Below, one piece after another: positions 7,926-17,987 of a DNA stretch of 64,000 nt (the first letter of the stretch is position 1; every line of letters begins with the position of its first letter). The notes under the pieces were generated by a model, which was not told the DNA's origin, searched no databases, and saw only the letters and a list, made by a program, of their open reading frames with translations. A program made the position numbers and the translations under genes. The DNA is taken from the NCBI RefSeq assembly GCF_011762155.1, contig NZ_JAASQL010000001.1, forward strand, positions 806,001 to 870,000, written 5' to 3'. The stretch comes from Wenyingzhuangia heitensis (lineage in GTDB: Bacteria > Bacteroidota > Bacteroidia > Flavobacteriales > Flavobacteriaceae).

Positions 7926-10322
7926 TTATCCAATAACTTGTATTTGGTTAAAATCTTTGGTTACTTCAAAAGTTCTGTGATTTAATTTAAGCTCTTCTAA
8001 ACTAATCTCTTCGCTATCAACTTTAATAGTTTTAATATTAAAAGGTAATCCTATTAAATTAATTTTAAAGGTTTCATAACCTGTAATAAAAGTTCCAGAT
8101 TTATGTTGCTTAATGGTCAATTTATCTTCTTTACCTGTTAATGTAAAATGTCTTAAAGAATATCTTCCTTTAGTGTAGTCATACCCATCATTAGCATCTT
8201 CAAAAACATCAGAAACTTCTTTTCCGTTTTTAAAGTAAACATCTAAAGTAAGTTGTTCAATTTCTATTTCACCAACATATTGTTGAACAGGCCATAGCGG
8301 AATTATAGCTCCTTCTTTTACAAAAATAGGCATGCTGTCTAGATTTGCATCTACCCATTTTTCATCACCTCCTTCAATTAACTCGTGAGTCCAGTAATTA
8401 AACCAGTTTCCTCTAGGGATATACATTCTACGACCTTTAGAGTTTGGTTCTCCAATAGGACACGCTAAAATGTGCTCCCCACAAAGAAATTCATCCGTTC
8501 TGTGGTGTGTTTGTGTATCTTCTTGATCGTATAAAATCAAAGATTTTAACATTGGAATTCCTTCTTCTATATACTTGTAAAAAGTAGTATATAAGTATGG
8601 TAACAATTGGTATCGTAGTTCAATAAATTTACGTACAACATCAGTTACCTCTTGACCAAATGTCCAAGGTTCTTGATCTCCGTGATCTCCAGAAGAATGC
8701 GTTCTACAAAATGGATGAAAGATTCCTAGCTGAATCCAACGAGCATACAATTCTCCATTTGGTTGTTGTGCAAATCCTCCAATATCCGATCCTACAAAAG
8801 AGAATCCAGACATAGCCATTCTTTGTGCTTGTACATTGGCAATCCATAAATGCTCCCAGGTAGCCATGTTGTCTCCTAACCAAGTAGAAGTGTAACGTTG
8901 AGTTCCAGAATAGGCAGAACGAGTAATAACAAAAGGTCTTAAAGGATAATTGTATTTTTTTAATCCCATATAAGTGGCCTTGGCCATTTGCATTCCGTAC
9001 ACGTTATGTGCTTTTCTATGAGAACATGGGTTTCCGTCATAATCATGTCTAACATCATTAGGGAAAGATTTACCTGGAACGTCCATTACAGCAGGTTCGT
9101 TCATGTCATTCCACACTCCTTTTACTCCAATATCTTCAATTAAACCTTGGAATAGTGTAGCCCACCACTCTCTAACTTCTTCTTTGGTAAAGTCTGGAAA
9201 GTAACATTCTCCAGGCCATACTTTTCCTTTCATATAAGGACCATCTGCTCTTCTACAGAAATAATCTTTTTCAAGTCCTTCTTTAAATACATCGTATTCT
9301 AAATCAATTTTAATACCCGGGTCAATAATAACCACGGTTTTAAATCCATCGTCAGACAATTCTTTCACCATTCTTTTTGGTTCTGGAAAATATTCTTTAC
9401 TCCAAGTAAAACAACGGAAACCTTCCATGTAATCAATATCTAAATAGATGGCATCACAAGGTATTTTTAGATCTCTAAATTTTTGAGTAATTTCTTTTAC
9501 GTTAGATTCTGGATAATAACTCCATTTACACTGATGGTAACCTAAAGCCCATAATGGTGGTAACTCTGGAGTACCTGTTAAGTTGGTGTAAGAAGCAACA
9601 ACATCTTGCATTTTAGGTCCGTAAATAAAGTAGTAATTCATTTCACCACCTTCTGCCCAAAAACTAGTTACATTCCTCCTTTCAGAACAAAAATCAAAAT
9701 GAGATCTAAAAGAGTTGTCAAAAAAGACACCGTATGCTTTTTTATTTTGAATGGCTGTATAAAAAGGAATAGCCTTGTAAATAGGGTCTGTGTAACGTCC
9801 AAAAGCATAAGAGTCTGTAGCCCAGTTTTGAAACCTACGTCCTTTTAAGTTGGTGTGTTCTGGTTTGTCTCCTAATCCATAAAAGCTTTCTCCGTTAGGA
9901 GAGTTTTTGGTCATTTTTACAATGTTACCTCCTAACTCATAGCTTTCTTCCCAGTGAAAACCTAATTCGTCTTCGCTAATTAAAGTTTGGTCAACAGCAT
10001 CGTAAATACGTGTTTTAAGATCTGTTTTAGCGATGTAACATATAAGTTTAGAAGTAGTAATTATGTACTTTTCTAAATCTTCAGTAATCTCTAATTTATT
10101 GTAACCTCTTACTGCATCTTTTGATATTGCGTATGAAAAATCATTTTCAAACTTAGCACCAGTTGCGTATCTAAAACGGAACATACTATCTCTTAAGATA
10201 GTCATTTGTAAAATAACTCCGTTCTCACAGCTAAAATATAGAGTGTCAACATCCTTTTTGAAATCTATTATTTTAGCAGGGAATGCATTCCCTTTGTATT
10301 CTATTTGTTCGTTTAAAATCAT
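7926..10322 (-). CDS. Glycoside hydrolase family 31 alpha-glucosidase
   Basis: The 798-residue protein has an N-terminal beta domain and a GH31 barrel with the nucleophile motif WNDMNEP (D406). The acid/base motif WLGDN (D484) follows, then SDIGGF around residue 513 and C-terminal beta domains. GH31 enzymes release alpha-linked glucose from the non-reducing ends of oligosaccharides. No signal peptide is visible, so it should act in the cytoplasm. It is the last gene of the glgA-glgC-glgB cluster, 203 bp after glgB, which suggests a role in breaking down glycogen or imported alpha-glucans (inference). Substrate linkage specificity cannot be told. Confidence 0.9.
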   Translation of the reverse strand: MILNEQIEYKGNAFPAKIIDFKKDVDTLYFSCENGVILQMTILRDSMFRFRYATGAKFENDFSYAISKDAVRGYNKLEITEDLEKYIITTSKLICYIAKTDLKTRIYDAVDQTLISEDELGFHWEESYELGGNIVKMTKNSPNGESFYGLGDKPEHTNLKGRRFQNWATDSYAFGRYTDPIYKAIPFYTAIQNKKAYGVFFDNSFRSHFDFCSERRNVTSFWAEGGEMNYYFIYGPKMQDVVASYTNLTGTPELPPLWALGYHQCKWSYYPESNVKEITQKFRDLKIPCDAIYLDIDYMEGFRCFTWSKEYFPEPKRMVKELSDDGFKTVVIIDPGIKIDLEYDVFKEGLEKDYFCRRADGPYMKGKVWPGECYFPDFTKEEVREWWATLFQGLIEDIGVKGVWNDMNEPAVMDVPGKSFPNDVRHDYDGNPCSHRKAHNVYGMQMAKATYMGLKKYNYPLRPFVITRSAYSGTQRYTSTWLGDNMATWEHLWIANVQAQRMAMSGFSFVGSDIGGFAQQPNGELYARWIQLGIFHPFCRTHSSGDHGDQEPWTFGQEVTDVVRKFIELRYQLLPYLYTTFYKYIEEGIPMLKSLILYDQEDTQTHHRTDEFLCGEHILACPIGEPNSKGRRMYIPRGNWFNYWTHELIEGGDEKWVDANLDSMPIFVKEGAIIPLWPVQQYVGEIEIEQLTLDVYFKNGKEVSDVFEDANDGYDYTKGRYSLRHFTLTGKEDKLTIKQHKSGTFITGYETFKINLIGLPFNIKTIKVDSEEISLEELKLNHRTFEVTKDFNQIQVIG

Positions 10323-10485
10323 AAATGTCAGTAGTTTATTTCTAGTTTGTACAATCGAAAATATAAAAAAAACTTTGGATAACCTTTACCCTATTTTTTT
10401 TTTGTGGATTCTTATTGTGTGCTTCTTTTTTTTTATTCATATCTCAGTAAATAAGCTTTATTACTGAGGTTTATATAATATTGAT

Positions 10486-10516
10486 AAAGCCCTTAAAATT
10501 TGATTTTAAGGGCTTT
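10486..10516 (-). terminator. Hairpin after glgB, possible weak terminator
   Basis: A 14-bp stem (10486-10499 with 10503-10516, loop TTG) lies 10 bp past the glgB stop on the minus strand. A second, shorter hairpin lies at 10443-10468. Neither has a good U-tract, so read-through into the GH31 gene is likely. Confidence 0.45.
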
Positions 10517-10525
10517 GAGTTTGTG

Positions 10526-12436
10526 TTATTCAAATTTAAATACAATCATAGATAAAGGAGGTAAGGTTACTTCTGCAGAATAATCTTTCCAGTTCCAAGG
10601 TTTGTTAGAAATGGTGATTTTCTTGTTGTTTTTCACGTCACTTCCTCCATATTTTTTTAAGTCGGAATTAAAAATTTCTTTTAATTTTCCACTTTTATGT
10701 ACTCCAATTAAGTAATTCTCTTGTGGAGTAGGTGTGTTATTGCAAACAATAACCAAATCGTTTTTAGAATCGTGACCTTTTCTAATGTAGCTTAAAATAG
10801 ATTTTTCTCCATCTTCATGGTTGATCCATTCGAATCCTTCTTGAGAAAAACTTTTTTCAAATAATGCGGGAGTCTCTTTTAAAAATGTGTTTAAATCTTT
10901 CATATAGGTTTGTACACCTTTATGCCCCTTGTCTTCTAATAAATGCCAGTCTAGACTTTTAGCATAACTCCATTCATTTTCTTGACCAAATTCAGCTCCC
11001 ATAAACAATAGGTTTCCTCCAGGATGAGAGTACATGTACCCATATAGTAAACGTAAGTTGGCTAATTTTTGCCACTTATCTCCAGGCATTCTATTTATGA
11101 TAGAACCTTTACCGTATACAACCTCGTCATGAGATAATGGTAGCATGTATCTTTCTGTAAAAGCATAGGCCATGCTAAAAGTAATTTCGTTATGATGGTG
11201 TTTTCTGTATAAAGGATCTTTTTTAAAGTAGCCTAAAGTATCGTGCATCCAACCCATCATCCATTTCATACCAAAACCTAGACCTCCGTGTTCTACTTCT
11301 CTGGTTACTCCAGAAAAAGCAGTAGACTCTTCAGCAATAGTTTGTATTCCTGGAAAACTTTGATACACTTCTTGGTTGAAATCTTGTAAAAATGAAATAG
11401 CTTCTAAATTTTCATTACCTCCAAATTGGTTAGGCTCCCATTCACCATCTTCTCTAGAATAATCTAAATACAACATAGAGGCTACGGCATCTACACGTAA
11501 ACCATCAATGTGGTATTTGTCTAGCCAAAAACAAGCATTAGAAATTAAAAATGAACGAACCTCGTTTCTTCCATAATTAAAAATTAAACTTTTCCAGTCT
11601 TTATGGTATCCTTTTCTTTTGTCGGGGTGTTCGTATAAATGAGATCCATCAAAAAAGCCTAAACCATGCGCATCTGATGGGAAGTGAGAAGGTACCCAGT
11701 CTAGAATTACTCCAATATCGTTTTTATGAAATTCGTCAATTAAATTCATGAATTCTTTAGGATGTCCAAATCTACAACTTGGTGCAAAATAACCTGTTAA
11801 TTGGTATCCCCAAGATTGATCAAAAGGATATTCCATAATAGGCATAAACTCCACGTGTGTAAAGTTCATTTCTTTAACATATTTGACCAATTCGGTTGAA
11901 GCCTCCCAGTAACTTAAAGATCTATTGTCTTCTACATTTTTCATCCAAGACTCAAAATGAACTTCGTAAACAGAATAAGGCTTGTCTAGTCCGTTTTTGT
12001 CTTTTCTGTATTTCATCCAGTTGTCATCTTGCCACTCATAACCTTCTAAATCATAAGTAACAGATGCTGTTTTAGGCGGGTGTTCTGTGTGATAACCATA
12101 AGGGTCACATTTCTCTGTAACAATTCCATTGTTATTAGAGTGTATTTTGTATTTGTAAACTTCACCTGTTTTTACATGCGGAATAAAACCTTCCCATATA
12201 CCAGAGCTATCCCATCTTACATTTAAAACATGTTCGCTATCATTCCAATAGTTAAAATCTCCAACAACAGAAATTCTGTTTGCAGTAGGTGCCCATACAG
12301 CAAAGTACATTCCATCTACACCATCTACTGTTGCAGGGTGGGCTCCAAATTTTTCGTACAATCTATAGTGTTTTCCTGATTTAAAGAGGTATATGTCAAA
12401 GTCTGTAAATAGACTATAAGGCTTTACATGATTCAT
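10526..12436 (-). CDS. glgB: 1,4-alpha-glucan branching enzyme GlgB
   Basis: The 636-residue protein has a CBM48-like N-terminal domain (about 33-125) and a GH13 barrel. The catalytic triad is visible: nucleophile D316 in DGLRVDAV, acid/base E369 in TIAEEST, and D437 in LSHDEVV. It moves alpha-1,4 chain segments to form alpha-1,6 branches in glycogen, in the cytoplasm. It lies downstream of glgC with a 70-bp gap that contains a stable hairpin. Length is within the normal range for forms lacking the extra N1 module. Confidence 0.96.
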   Translation of the reverse strand: MNHVKPYSLFTDFDIYLFKSGKHYRLYEKFGAHPATVDGVDGMYFAVWAPTANRISVVGDFNYWNDSEHVLNVRWDSSGIWEGFIPHVKTGEVYKYKIHSNNNGIVTEKCDPYGYHTEHPPKTASVTYDLEGYEWQDDNWMKYRKDKNGLDKPYSVYEVHFESWMKNVEDNRSLSYWEASTELVKYVKEMNFTHVEFMPIMEYPFDQSWGYQLTGYFAPSCRFGHPKEFMNLIDEFHKNDIGVILDWVPSHFPSDAHGLGFFDGSHLYEHPDKRKGYHKDWKSLIFNYGRNEVRSFLISNACFWLDKYHIDGLRVDAVASMLYLDYSREDGEWEPNQFGGNENLEAISFLQDFNQEVYQSFPGIQTIAEESTAFSGVTREVEHGGLGFGMKWMMGWMHDTLGYFKKDPLYRKHHHNEITFSMAYAFTERYMLPLSHDEVVYGKGSIINRMPGDKWQKLANLRLLYGYMYSHPGGNLLFMGAEFGQENEWSYAKSLDWHLLEDKGHKGVQTYMKDLNTFLKETPALFEKSFSQEGFEWINHEDGEKSILSYIRKGHDSKNDLVIVCNNTPTPQENYLIGVHKSGKLKEIFNSDLKKYGGSDVKNNKKITISNKPWNWKDYSAEVTLPPLSMIVFKFE

Positions 12437-12463
12437 GTGCTATGTATTATGAGTTTAAAAGGA

Positions 12464-12487
12464 CACCCAAGTAGAAGTACTTGGGTG
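12464..12487 (-). other. Intercistronic hairpin between glgC and glgB
   Basis: The arms 12464-12473 and 12478-12487 form a perfect 10-bp GC-rich stem with a 4-nt loop. On the minus strand only a short U-run (CCTTTT) follows. It could protect the upstream mRNA or attenuate glgB expression relative to glgA and glgC. Confidence 0.6.
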
Positions 12488-12506
12488 AACATGTGTGGTT
12501 TTGTAA

Positions 12507-13778
12507 TTAAATAATGCTGGTACCACTTGGTACTACAACACCGTTTTTAATGACAACAATACCGTTTCTTACCGTGTATAAATCTGTTTCGGTGTCTTCT
12601 AAGTGGTCACCTCCGTTAATTTTAACATCGTTTCCTATAGAGGAGTTTTTATCTATAATACAGTTGTTGATATAACAACGTTCTCCAATTCCTTTTAAAG
12701 GGATGTTGTTGTAAACTTTATGAGCAATTTCTGTAGCTCCTTCATATTTGTCGTTCCCCATTACATAGCAGTTAGATATAGTGGTTCCAACACCAATTCT
12801 TGCACGAATACCTATAATGGTTCTTTGAATTCTACTAGCGTTTATAATTCCACCTTCTGCAATTAATGTTTTTTCTAGTGTGGTTCCAGATATTTTTGTA
12901 GGAGGTAAAAATCTTGGGCGAGTTAATACATTATTGTCGTTGTCAAACAAATCAAACTGAGGAATGTCGTCTGTTAAACCTAAGTTGGCTTCAAAAAAAG
13001 AACCAATAGTACCAATATCTGTCCAGTATCCTTCGTATTGATAGCTAACAACTTTATGTGTTTTTATAGTAGCAGGAATAATTTCTCCTCCAAAATCCAT
13101 AGTTTCTTTGTCGCACATTAACTCTTTAAGTAAGCTGCGATTAAAAATATAGATCCCCATAGATGCTAAATAATCTCTTCCTTGAGATTTCATTTCATCA
13201 GTTACGTCAGATTTCCAGTCTTTTAATTCTTCATGAGCTGGTTTTTCTACAAAAGAAACAATGTTTTCGTTTTCGTCTGTTTTTAAAATTCCAAATCCAG
13301 TAGCATCATCAGCATTTACGGGTAAAGTTGCAATAGAGATTTCTGCATTGCTTTTTTCGTGATTTTTAACCATTTCGTTAAAATCCATTTGATACAATTG
13401 ATCTCCAGATAAGATTAAAGCATAGTCCCATTCATATGCTAAAAAATGTTGCATAGATTGTCTTACAGCATCTGCAGTTCCTTGAAACCATCCATCATTT
13501 TCTGGGGTTTGTTCTGCTGCTAAAATATCTACAAAAGCACCTGAAAAGTTACCGAAAGTATAAGTGTTCTTAATATGCTTATTTAAAGATGCAGAATTGA
13601 ACTGTGTTAATACGAAAATTCTATTAATTTCAGAATGTAAACAGTTAGAAATCGGTATATCTACTAACCTGTACTTTCCTGCTATAGGCACAGCTGGCTT
13701 AGACCTTGTAGATGTTAGGGGTTTTAATCTAGATCCTTGTCCTCCTCCTAAAATGATTCCTAATACTTTCTTCTTCAT
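12507..13778 (-). CDS. glgC: Glucose-1-phosphate adenylyltransferase GlgC
   Basis: The 423-residue protein opens with the nucleotidyltransferase motif GGGQGSRLKPLT (about 11-22) followed by SKPAVPIAGKYRLVD. It has the catalytic SGD motif (LILSGDQLYQMD) and a C-terminal left-handed beta-helix rich in hexapeptide-like isoleucines. It makes ADP-glucose from ATP and glucose-1-phosphate, the committed step of glycogen synthesis, and is normally allosterically controlled. The start is only 5 bp from the glgA stop, indicating a tight operon. Confidence 0.97.
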   Translation of the reverse strand: MKKKVLGIILGGGQGSRLKPLTSTRSKPAVPIAGKYRLVDIPISNCLHSEINRIFVLTQFNSASLNKHIKNTYTFGNFSGAFVDILAAEQTPENDGWFQGTADAVRQSMQHFLAYEWDYALILSGDQLYQMDFNEMVKNHEKSNAEISIATLPVNADDATGFGILKTDENENIVSFVEKPAHEELKDWKSDVTDEMKSQGRDYLASMGIYIFNRSLLKELMCDKETMDFGGEIIPATIKTHKVVSYQYEGYWTDIGTIGSFFEANLGLTDDIPQFDLFDNDNNVLTRPRFLPPTKISGTTLEKTLIAEGGIINASRIQRTIIGIRARIGVGTTISNCYVMGNDKYEGATEIAHKVYNNIPLKGIGERCYINNCIIDKNSSIGNDVKINGGDHLEDTETDLYTVRNGIVVIKNGVVVPSGTSII

Positions 13779-13783
13779 AATTA

Positions 13784-15202
13784 TTATTGTGCTATAAGGT
13801 TATATAATTCGATATATTCATTTGCTGAGTTTTCCCATGAATTGTCAATTTTCATGATTTCTTTTCTAATACGTTTAAATTCTGCAGTATTGTTATATAA
13901 TTTATTAGCTCTTGTAATAGCTAAAGCAACATCGTCTACGGTTACGTGTTCGTGTCTAATTCCAAAACCTCCTTTTTCGCCAATATCTTTTACGGTATCT
14001 TTTAGTCCTCCAGTAGTTCTTACTACAGGAATAGTCCCATATCTTAATGCGTATAATTGATTTAAACCACAAGGTTCAAAACGAGATGGCATAATTAAAA
14101 AATCGGCACCTGCATAAATTAGGTGAGACAACTCTTCGTCATAACCTATAAAGGTGTTGTATCTACCTTGGTATTTGTCTTTTAGTTCGTTTAATAAATA
14201 TTCTGCATGAGGATCTCCAGAACCTAAAACCAATCCGTTTATATCATTAGCATCTAAGGCTCTGTCAAAAATACCCGCCATAATATCGGCTCCTTTTTGG
14301 TACACCAATCTACCTATAAAAGCAACCAAAGGCTTTTCTGGATCTAAATCAAACTTTTCGCAAATAAGTTGTTTGTTTGCTTTTTTTCCTGCTTCTACTG
14401 TTCTAACAGTAAAGTTTTTGGCAATCATTTTGTCTGAAGAAGGGTTCCAGACATCGGTATCAATACCATTTATAATTCCAACAGATTTTTCTCTTTCGGT
14501 ATCAAATAACCAATCCAGTCCAGTGGCAGCATAAGGCAATTCATTCATGTAGTTTGGAGAAACAGTTGTGTATCTCCAACATGCTTTGATTGCTGCGGCC
14601 ATAGGGTTTATAGCATAATCCCATTCTAAAACACCCGATTGTTCTAAATTGTATTCAGGTAAGTATTCTAGTTTTTCAAAAGAAAACTCTCCTTGGTATT
14701 GCGCATTGTGAATTGTGAAAACCGTAGGCACGCTTCGCATAGATTGATATTTTATGCACTGTGTTAGCATAAAAGGGATTAAACCTGTGTGATGGTCATG
14801 ACAGTGGATCACTTTGGGTGCGTTTTCAAATTGTAAAATCCAATCTAAAACTACTTTCTGAAAAGCAATAAAACGTTCTGTGTCATCTTCGTAACCATAT
14901 ACATTTTCTCGGTCTAATAAACCTTCAATTTGTACTTGGTATAAATGATATCCTAGCTCTTTAAAACTATTTTCTACTCTGTATACTTTTGCTTTGTATT
15001 TATTCTTAGCTAAGCTTACTTTGCATCTAAAATCAGTTTTGTATTTAGTTTCTTTGGCATACTTGTTGTCATAAAAAGGCATAACAACTGCAGCTTCATA
15101 TCCTAAATTGGTTTGATATTTAGGAAGTGCTCCTACTACGTCTGCAAGACCGCCTACTTTTGCTGCTGGATAACATTCGGCACTTACGTGTATTACTTTC
15201 AT
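13784..15202 (-). CDS. glgA: Glycogen synthase GlgA (GT5)
   Basis: The 472-residue protein carries the ADP-glucose binding motif KVGGLAD at residues 15-21. Its GT-B C-terminal half has GRLVYQKG and PSRFEPCGLNQLYALRYG. It transfers glucose from ADP-glucose to growing alpha-1,4 chains in the cytoplasm. It is the first gene of glgA-glgC-glgB-GH31, so the operon promoter should lie in 15203-15330; I could not find an exact TAnnTTTG there. Confidence 0.97.
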   Translation of the reverse strand: MKVIHVSAECYPAAKVGGLADVVGALPKYQTNLGYEAAVVMPFYDNKYAKETKYKTDFRCKVSLAKNKYKAKVYRVENSFKELGYHLYQVQIEGLLDRENVYGYEDDTERFIAFQKVVLDWILQFENAPKVIHCHDHHTGLIPFMLTQCIKYQSMRSVPTVFTIHNAQYQGEFSFEKLEYLPEYNLEQSGVLEWDYAINPMAAAIKACWRYTTVSPNYMNELPYAATGLDWLFDTEREKSVGIINGIDTDVWNPSSDKMIAKNFTVRTVEAGKKANKQLICEKFDLDPEKPLVAFIGRLVYQKGADIMAGIFDRALDANDINGLVLGSGDPHAEYLLNELKDKYQGRYNTFIGYDEELSHLIYAGADFLIMPSRFEPCGLNQLYALRYGTIPVVRTTGGLKDTVKDIGEKGGFGIRHEHVTVDDVALAITRANKLYNNTAEFKRIRKEIMKIDNSWENSANEYIELYNLIAQ

Positions 15203-15333
15203 ATTGATTGTTTTAATTCACCCCTTAAACTTAATAAAAATATTCGTTAACAAATATTAATACTAAGATAAATTGATAAAAAAACAGTAGGGTATGTACG
15301 GGTTGTTTAGGTGGTTTTAGGCAGGTTTTTAAG

Positions 15334-15366
15334 TAAAAAAAAACGACCTTACAGAGTAAGGTCGTT
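15334..15366 (-). terminator. Intrinsic terminator of lepA
   Basis: An 11-bp perfect stem (15342-15352 with 15356-15366, loop AGA) is followed on the minus strand by a run of U from 15343 to about 15335. It starts 5 bp after the lepA stop. Confidence 0.9.
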
Positions 15367-15371
15367 GGTTA

Positions 15372-17168
15372 TTAGTCGTTTAGTTTTAAAACAGCCATAA
15401 AAGCTTCTTGTGGTATTTCTACATTACCAACTTGTCTCATGCGTTTTTTTCCTTTCTTTTGTTTTTCTAAAAGTTTACGTTTTCTAGAAATATCTCCTCC
15501 GTAACACTTAGCTGTTACATCTTTTCGTAAGGCTTTTGTGGTTTCTCTCGATATAATTTTTGCACCAATAGCAGCCTGAATTGGAATATCAAATTGTTGA
15601 CGAGGAATTAATTCTTTTAATTTTTCACACATTTTTTTACCAATATGGTATGCGTTATCCGCATGCAATAAGGCAGAAAGTGCATCTACAGAGTCTCCGT
15701 TTAATAAAATATCTACTTTAACCAATTTAGAAGTTCTCATTCCAATTGGATAATAATCAAAAGAAGCATACCCTTTAGATACTGTTTTTAAACGATCGTA
15801 GAAGTCAAAAACAATTTCTGCTAGAGGCATATCAAAAATCAATTCAACTCTTTGTGGAGTTAAATAAGTTTGATTTACAATTTCTCCACGTTTTTCTATA
15901 CATAATCCCATTACCTGTCCTACAAAGTCAGATTTTGTAATAATAGAAGCTTTAATATAAGGTTCTTCAACTCTGTCCATACTAGAAGGGTCTGGTAAGT
16001 CGGTTGGGTTGTTTACTAATATTTGTACGTCTGGATTTTTTTTGGTGTATGCAAAGTAGGATACGTTGGGAACTGTGGTGATTACAGTCATATCAAACTC
16101 ACGTTCTAAACGCTCTTGAATAATTTCCATGTGTAACATTCCTAAAAATCCACAACGGAAACCAAAACCTAAGGCTGCAGAACTCTCTGGAGCAAAAACC
16201 AAAGAAGCATCATTTAATTGAAGTTTTTCCATAGAAGCTCTTAGTTCCTCGTAATCCTCAGTGTCTACAGGATAAATACCTGCATATACCATTGGTTTTA
16301 CGTTTTCAAAACCTTCAATTTTACTTTCGGTAGGGTTTATAAGGCTTGTAATGGTATCTCCAACTTTTACTTCTGATGCCGTTTTAATACCTGTAATTAA
16401 GTATCCTACGTCTCCTGTTTTTATTTCTTGTTTAGGAGTTTGTTTTAAATTTAAAGTTCCTACCTCATCGGCAAAGTAATCTTTACCAGTAGCCATAAAT
16501 TTAATTTTTTGACCTTTTTTTATAGAGCCATCAATAATTCTAAAATAAGTTTCTACACCTCTATATGAGTTGTAAACAGAATCAAAAATTAATGCTTTTA
16601 AAGGAGCTTCAGGATTTCCTATTGGAGCAGGAACTTTATCAATAATAGCTTTTAAAATATTATCTACACCAAAACCTGTTTTTCCACTTGCGTGAATTAC
16701 ATCTTCAAAATCACAACCTAGTAAATCTACAATATCATCAGTAACTTCTTCAGGATTGGCACTAGGTAGATCCACTTTGTTAAGAATGGGAATTATTTCT
16801 AAGTCGTTTTCTAAAGCTAAGTATAGGTTAGAAATAGTTTGAGCTTGTATGCTTTGTGCAGCATCTACAATTAACAGAGCACCCTCACAGGCAGCAATAG
16901 ATCTAGATACTTCATAAGAAAAATCTACGTGTCCTGGTGTGTCAATTAAGTTTAAAATATAATCTTCACCTTCGTGTGTATAATTCATTTGAATGGCATG
17001 AGACTTAATGGTAATACCACGTTCTCTTTCCAAATCCATATTGTCTAATAATTGTGCTTGCTCTTCTCTTTGAGTAACAGCACCCGTAAAACTTAATAAC
17101 CTGTCGGCTAATGTGCTTTTACCGTGATCAATATGTGCAATAATGCAAAAGTTTCTTATGTTCTTCAT
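15372..17168 (-). CDS. lepA: Elongation factor 4 (LepA), ribosome back-translocase
   Basis: The 598-residue GTPase has the P-loop AHIDHGKST (11-19), the effector-region [15 protein letters not shown] and NKVD motifs. It ends with the LepA-specific C-terminal domain ([17 protein letters not shown]). It acts on ribosomes, where the family promotes back-translocation or aids assembly under stress. Length matches the family. Confidence 0.98.
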   Translation of the reverse strand: MKNIRNFCIIAHIDHGKSTLADRLLSFTGAVTQREEQAQLLDNMDLERERGITIKSHAIQMNYTHEGEDYILNLIDTPGHVDFSYEVSRSIAACEGALLIVDAAQSIQAQTISNLYLALENDLEIIPILNKVDLPSANPEEVTDDIVDLLGCDFEDVIHASGKTGFGVDNILKAIIDKVPAPIGNPEAPLKALIFDSVYNSYRGVETYFRIIDGSIKKGQKIKFMATGKDYFADEVGTLNLKQTPKQEIKTGDVGYLITGIKTASEVKVGDTITSLINPTESKIEGFENVKPMVYAGIYPVDTEDYEELRASMEKLQLNDASLVFAPESSAALGFGFRCGFLGMLHMEIIQERLEREFDMTVITTVPNVSYFAYTKKNPDVQILVNNPTDLPDPSSMDRVEEPYIKASIITKSDFVGQVMGLCIEKRGEIVNQTYLTPQRVELIFDMPLAEIVFDFYDRLKTVSKGYASFDYYPIGMRTSKLVKVDILLNGDSVDALSALLHADNAYHIGKKMCEKLKELIPRQQFDIPIQAAIGAKIISRETTKALRKDVTAKCYGGDISRKRKLLEKQKKGKKRMRQVGNVEIPQEAFMAVLKLND

Positions 17169-17197
17169 CTATCCTAATTACTAGCTTGTTCAACGCA

Positions 17198-17205
17198 CAA
17201 ATATA
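17198..17205 (-). promoter_or_regulatory. Promoter -7 element of lepA
   Basis: On the minus strand this reads TATATTTG, an exact TAnnTTTG, 29 bp before the lepA ATG. No clear -33 TTTG is seen. Confidence 0.55.
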
Positions 17206-17308
17206 GGGTATTCAATCGGGATAATAATCGCATAAAATAAATTACTTATTTAAAGTAAGGACTGTTGTATATTAGCTACAAAATGTGAATTATTAAAAAC
17301 AATAGTAT

Positions 17309-17833
17309 ATGAAAAAAGTAGTTGTATTCTTTGCAATGGTTTTATGTGGGTTTACCGTAAGTGCCCAAAATTTTAAAGGTTTAGATGTAAGTCCAATGGA
17401 TGCAATCTCTTATCCGCTTAGCTATAAAACATCAGATAAAGTGGTGAAAATTATTTACAGTAGACCTCAGTTAAAAGGAAGAACTGTTGATGCTTTGGCT
17501 AAAAACGGAAAAGTTTGGAGAGTGGGGGCTAATGAGGCTACAGAGGTTATTTTTTATAATGATGTTGTTTTTGGTGGTAAAAAAGTAAAAGCAGGAACGT
17601 ATTCTTTGTTTGCGATTCCTGATGAAAAAGAATGGACAATTATATTAAATAATGATCTAAATGTATGGGGAGCATATTCTTACAGTCAAGAAAAAGATGT
17701 ATTAAGAGTAACAGCTAAAACCTCTAAAAATGAAGAAAGCATTGAGGCTTTTACCATGGCTTTTGATAAAGAAATGAATTTGTATATTGCTTGGGGGACT
17801 ACGTTAGTTACGTTGCCTATGAGTGAAAAATAG
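17309..17833 (+). CDS. Secreted DUF2911-domain protein
   Basis: The 174-residue protein has a clear signal peptide ending VSAQ near residue 20. A DUF2911 domain follows, with IIYSRPQLKGR, WRVGANEATE and AGTYSLFAIPDE. This family is common in Bacteroidota and has no established biochemical role. It is divergent from lepA and has its own terminator. Function unknown. Confidence 0.85.
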   Translation: MKKVVVFFAMVLCGFTVSAQNFKGLDVSPMDAISYPLSYKTSDKVVKIIYSRPQLKGRTVDALAKNGKVWRVGANEATEVIFYNDVVFGGKKVKAGTYSLFAIPDEKEWTIILNNDLNVWGAYSYSQEKDVLRVTAKTSKNEESIEAFTMAFDKEMNLYIAWGTTLVTLPMSEK

Positions 17834-17856
17834 ATTAAAATATTTAAGATAAGTGT

Positions 17857-17890
17857 AAAAAACAGCAAATCATATGGTTTGCTGTTTTTT
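17857..17890 (+). terminator. Intrinsic terminator after the DUF2911 gene
   Basis: A 13-bp stem (17857-17869 with 17878-17890) with a CAGC/GCTG core is followed by a T-run, 24 bp past the stop codon. Confidence 0.88.
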
Positions 17891-17951
17891 TTATGCCTAT
17901 ATAGTGTATTTTTTTGCTGCAATAGTGTGTTTTTAGAGGTGAGGTATTTGT

Positions 17952-17959
17952 TAATTTTG
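17952..17959 (+). promoter_or_regulatory. Promoter -7 element of the small T9SS protein gene
   Basis: TAATTTTG matches TAnnTTTG exactly, 28 bp before the ATG at 17988. Confidence 0.55.
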
Positions 17960-17987
17960 AAGTCTAACACTTTTAAACTATAATATT

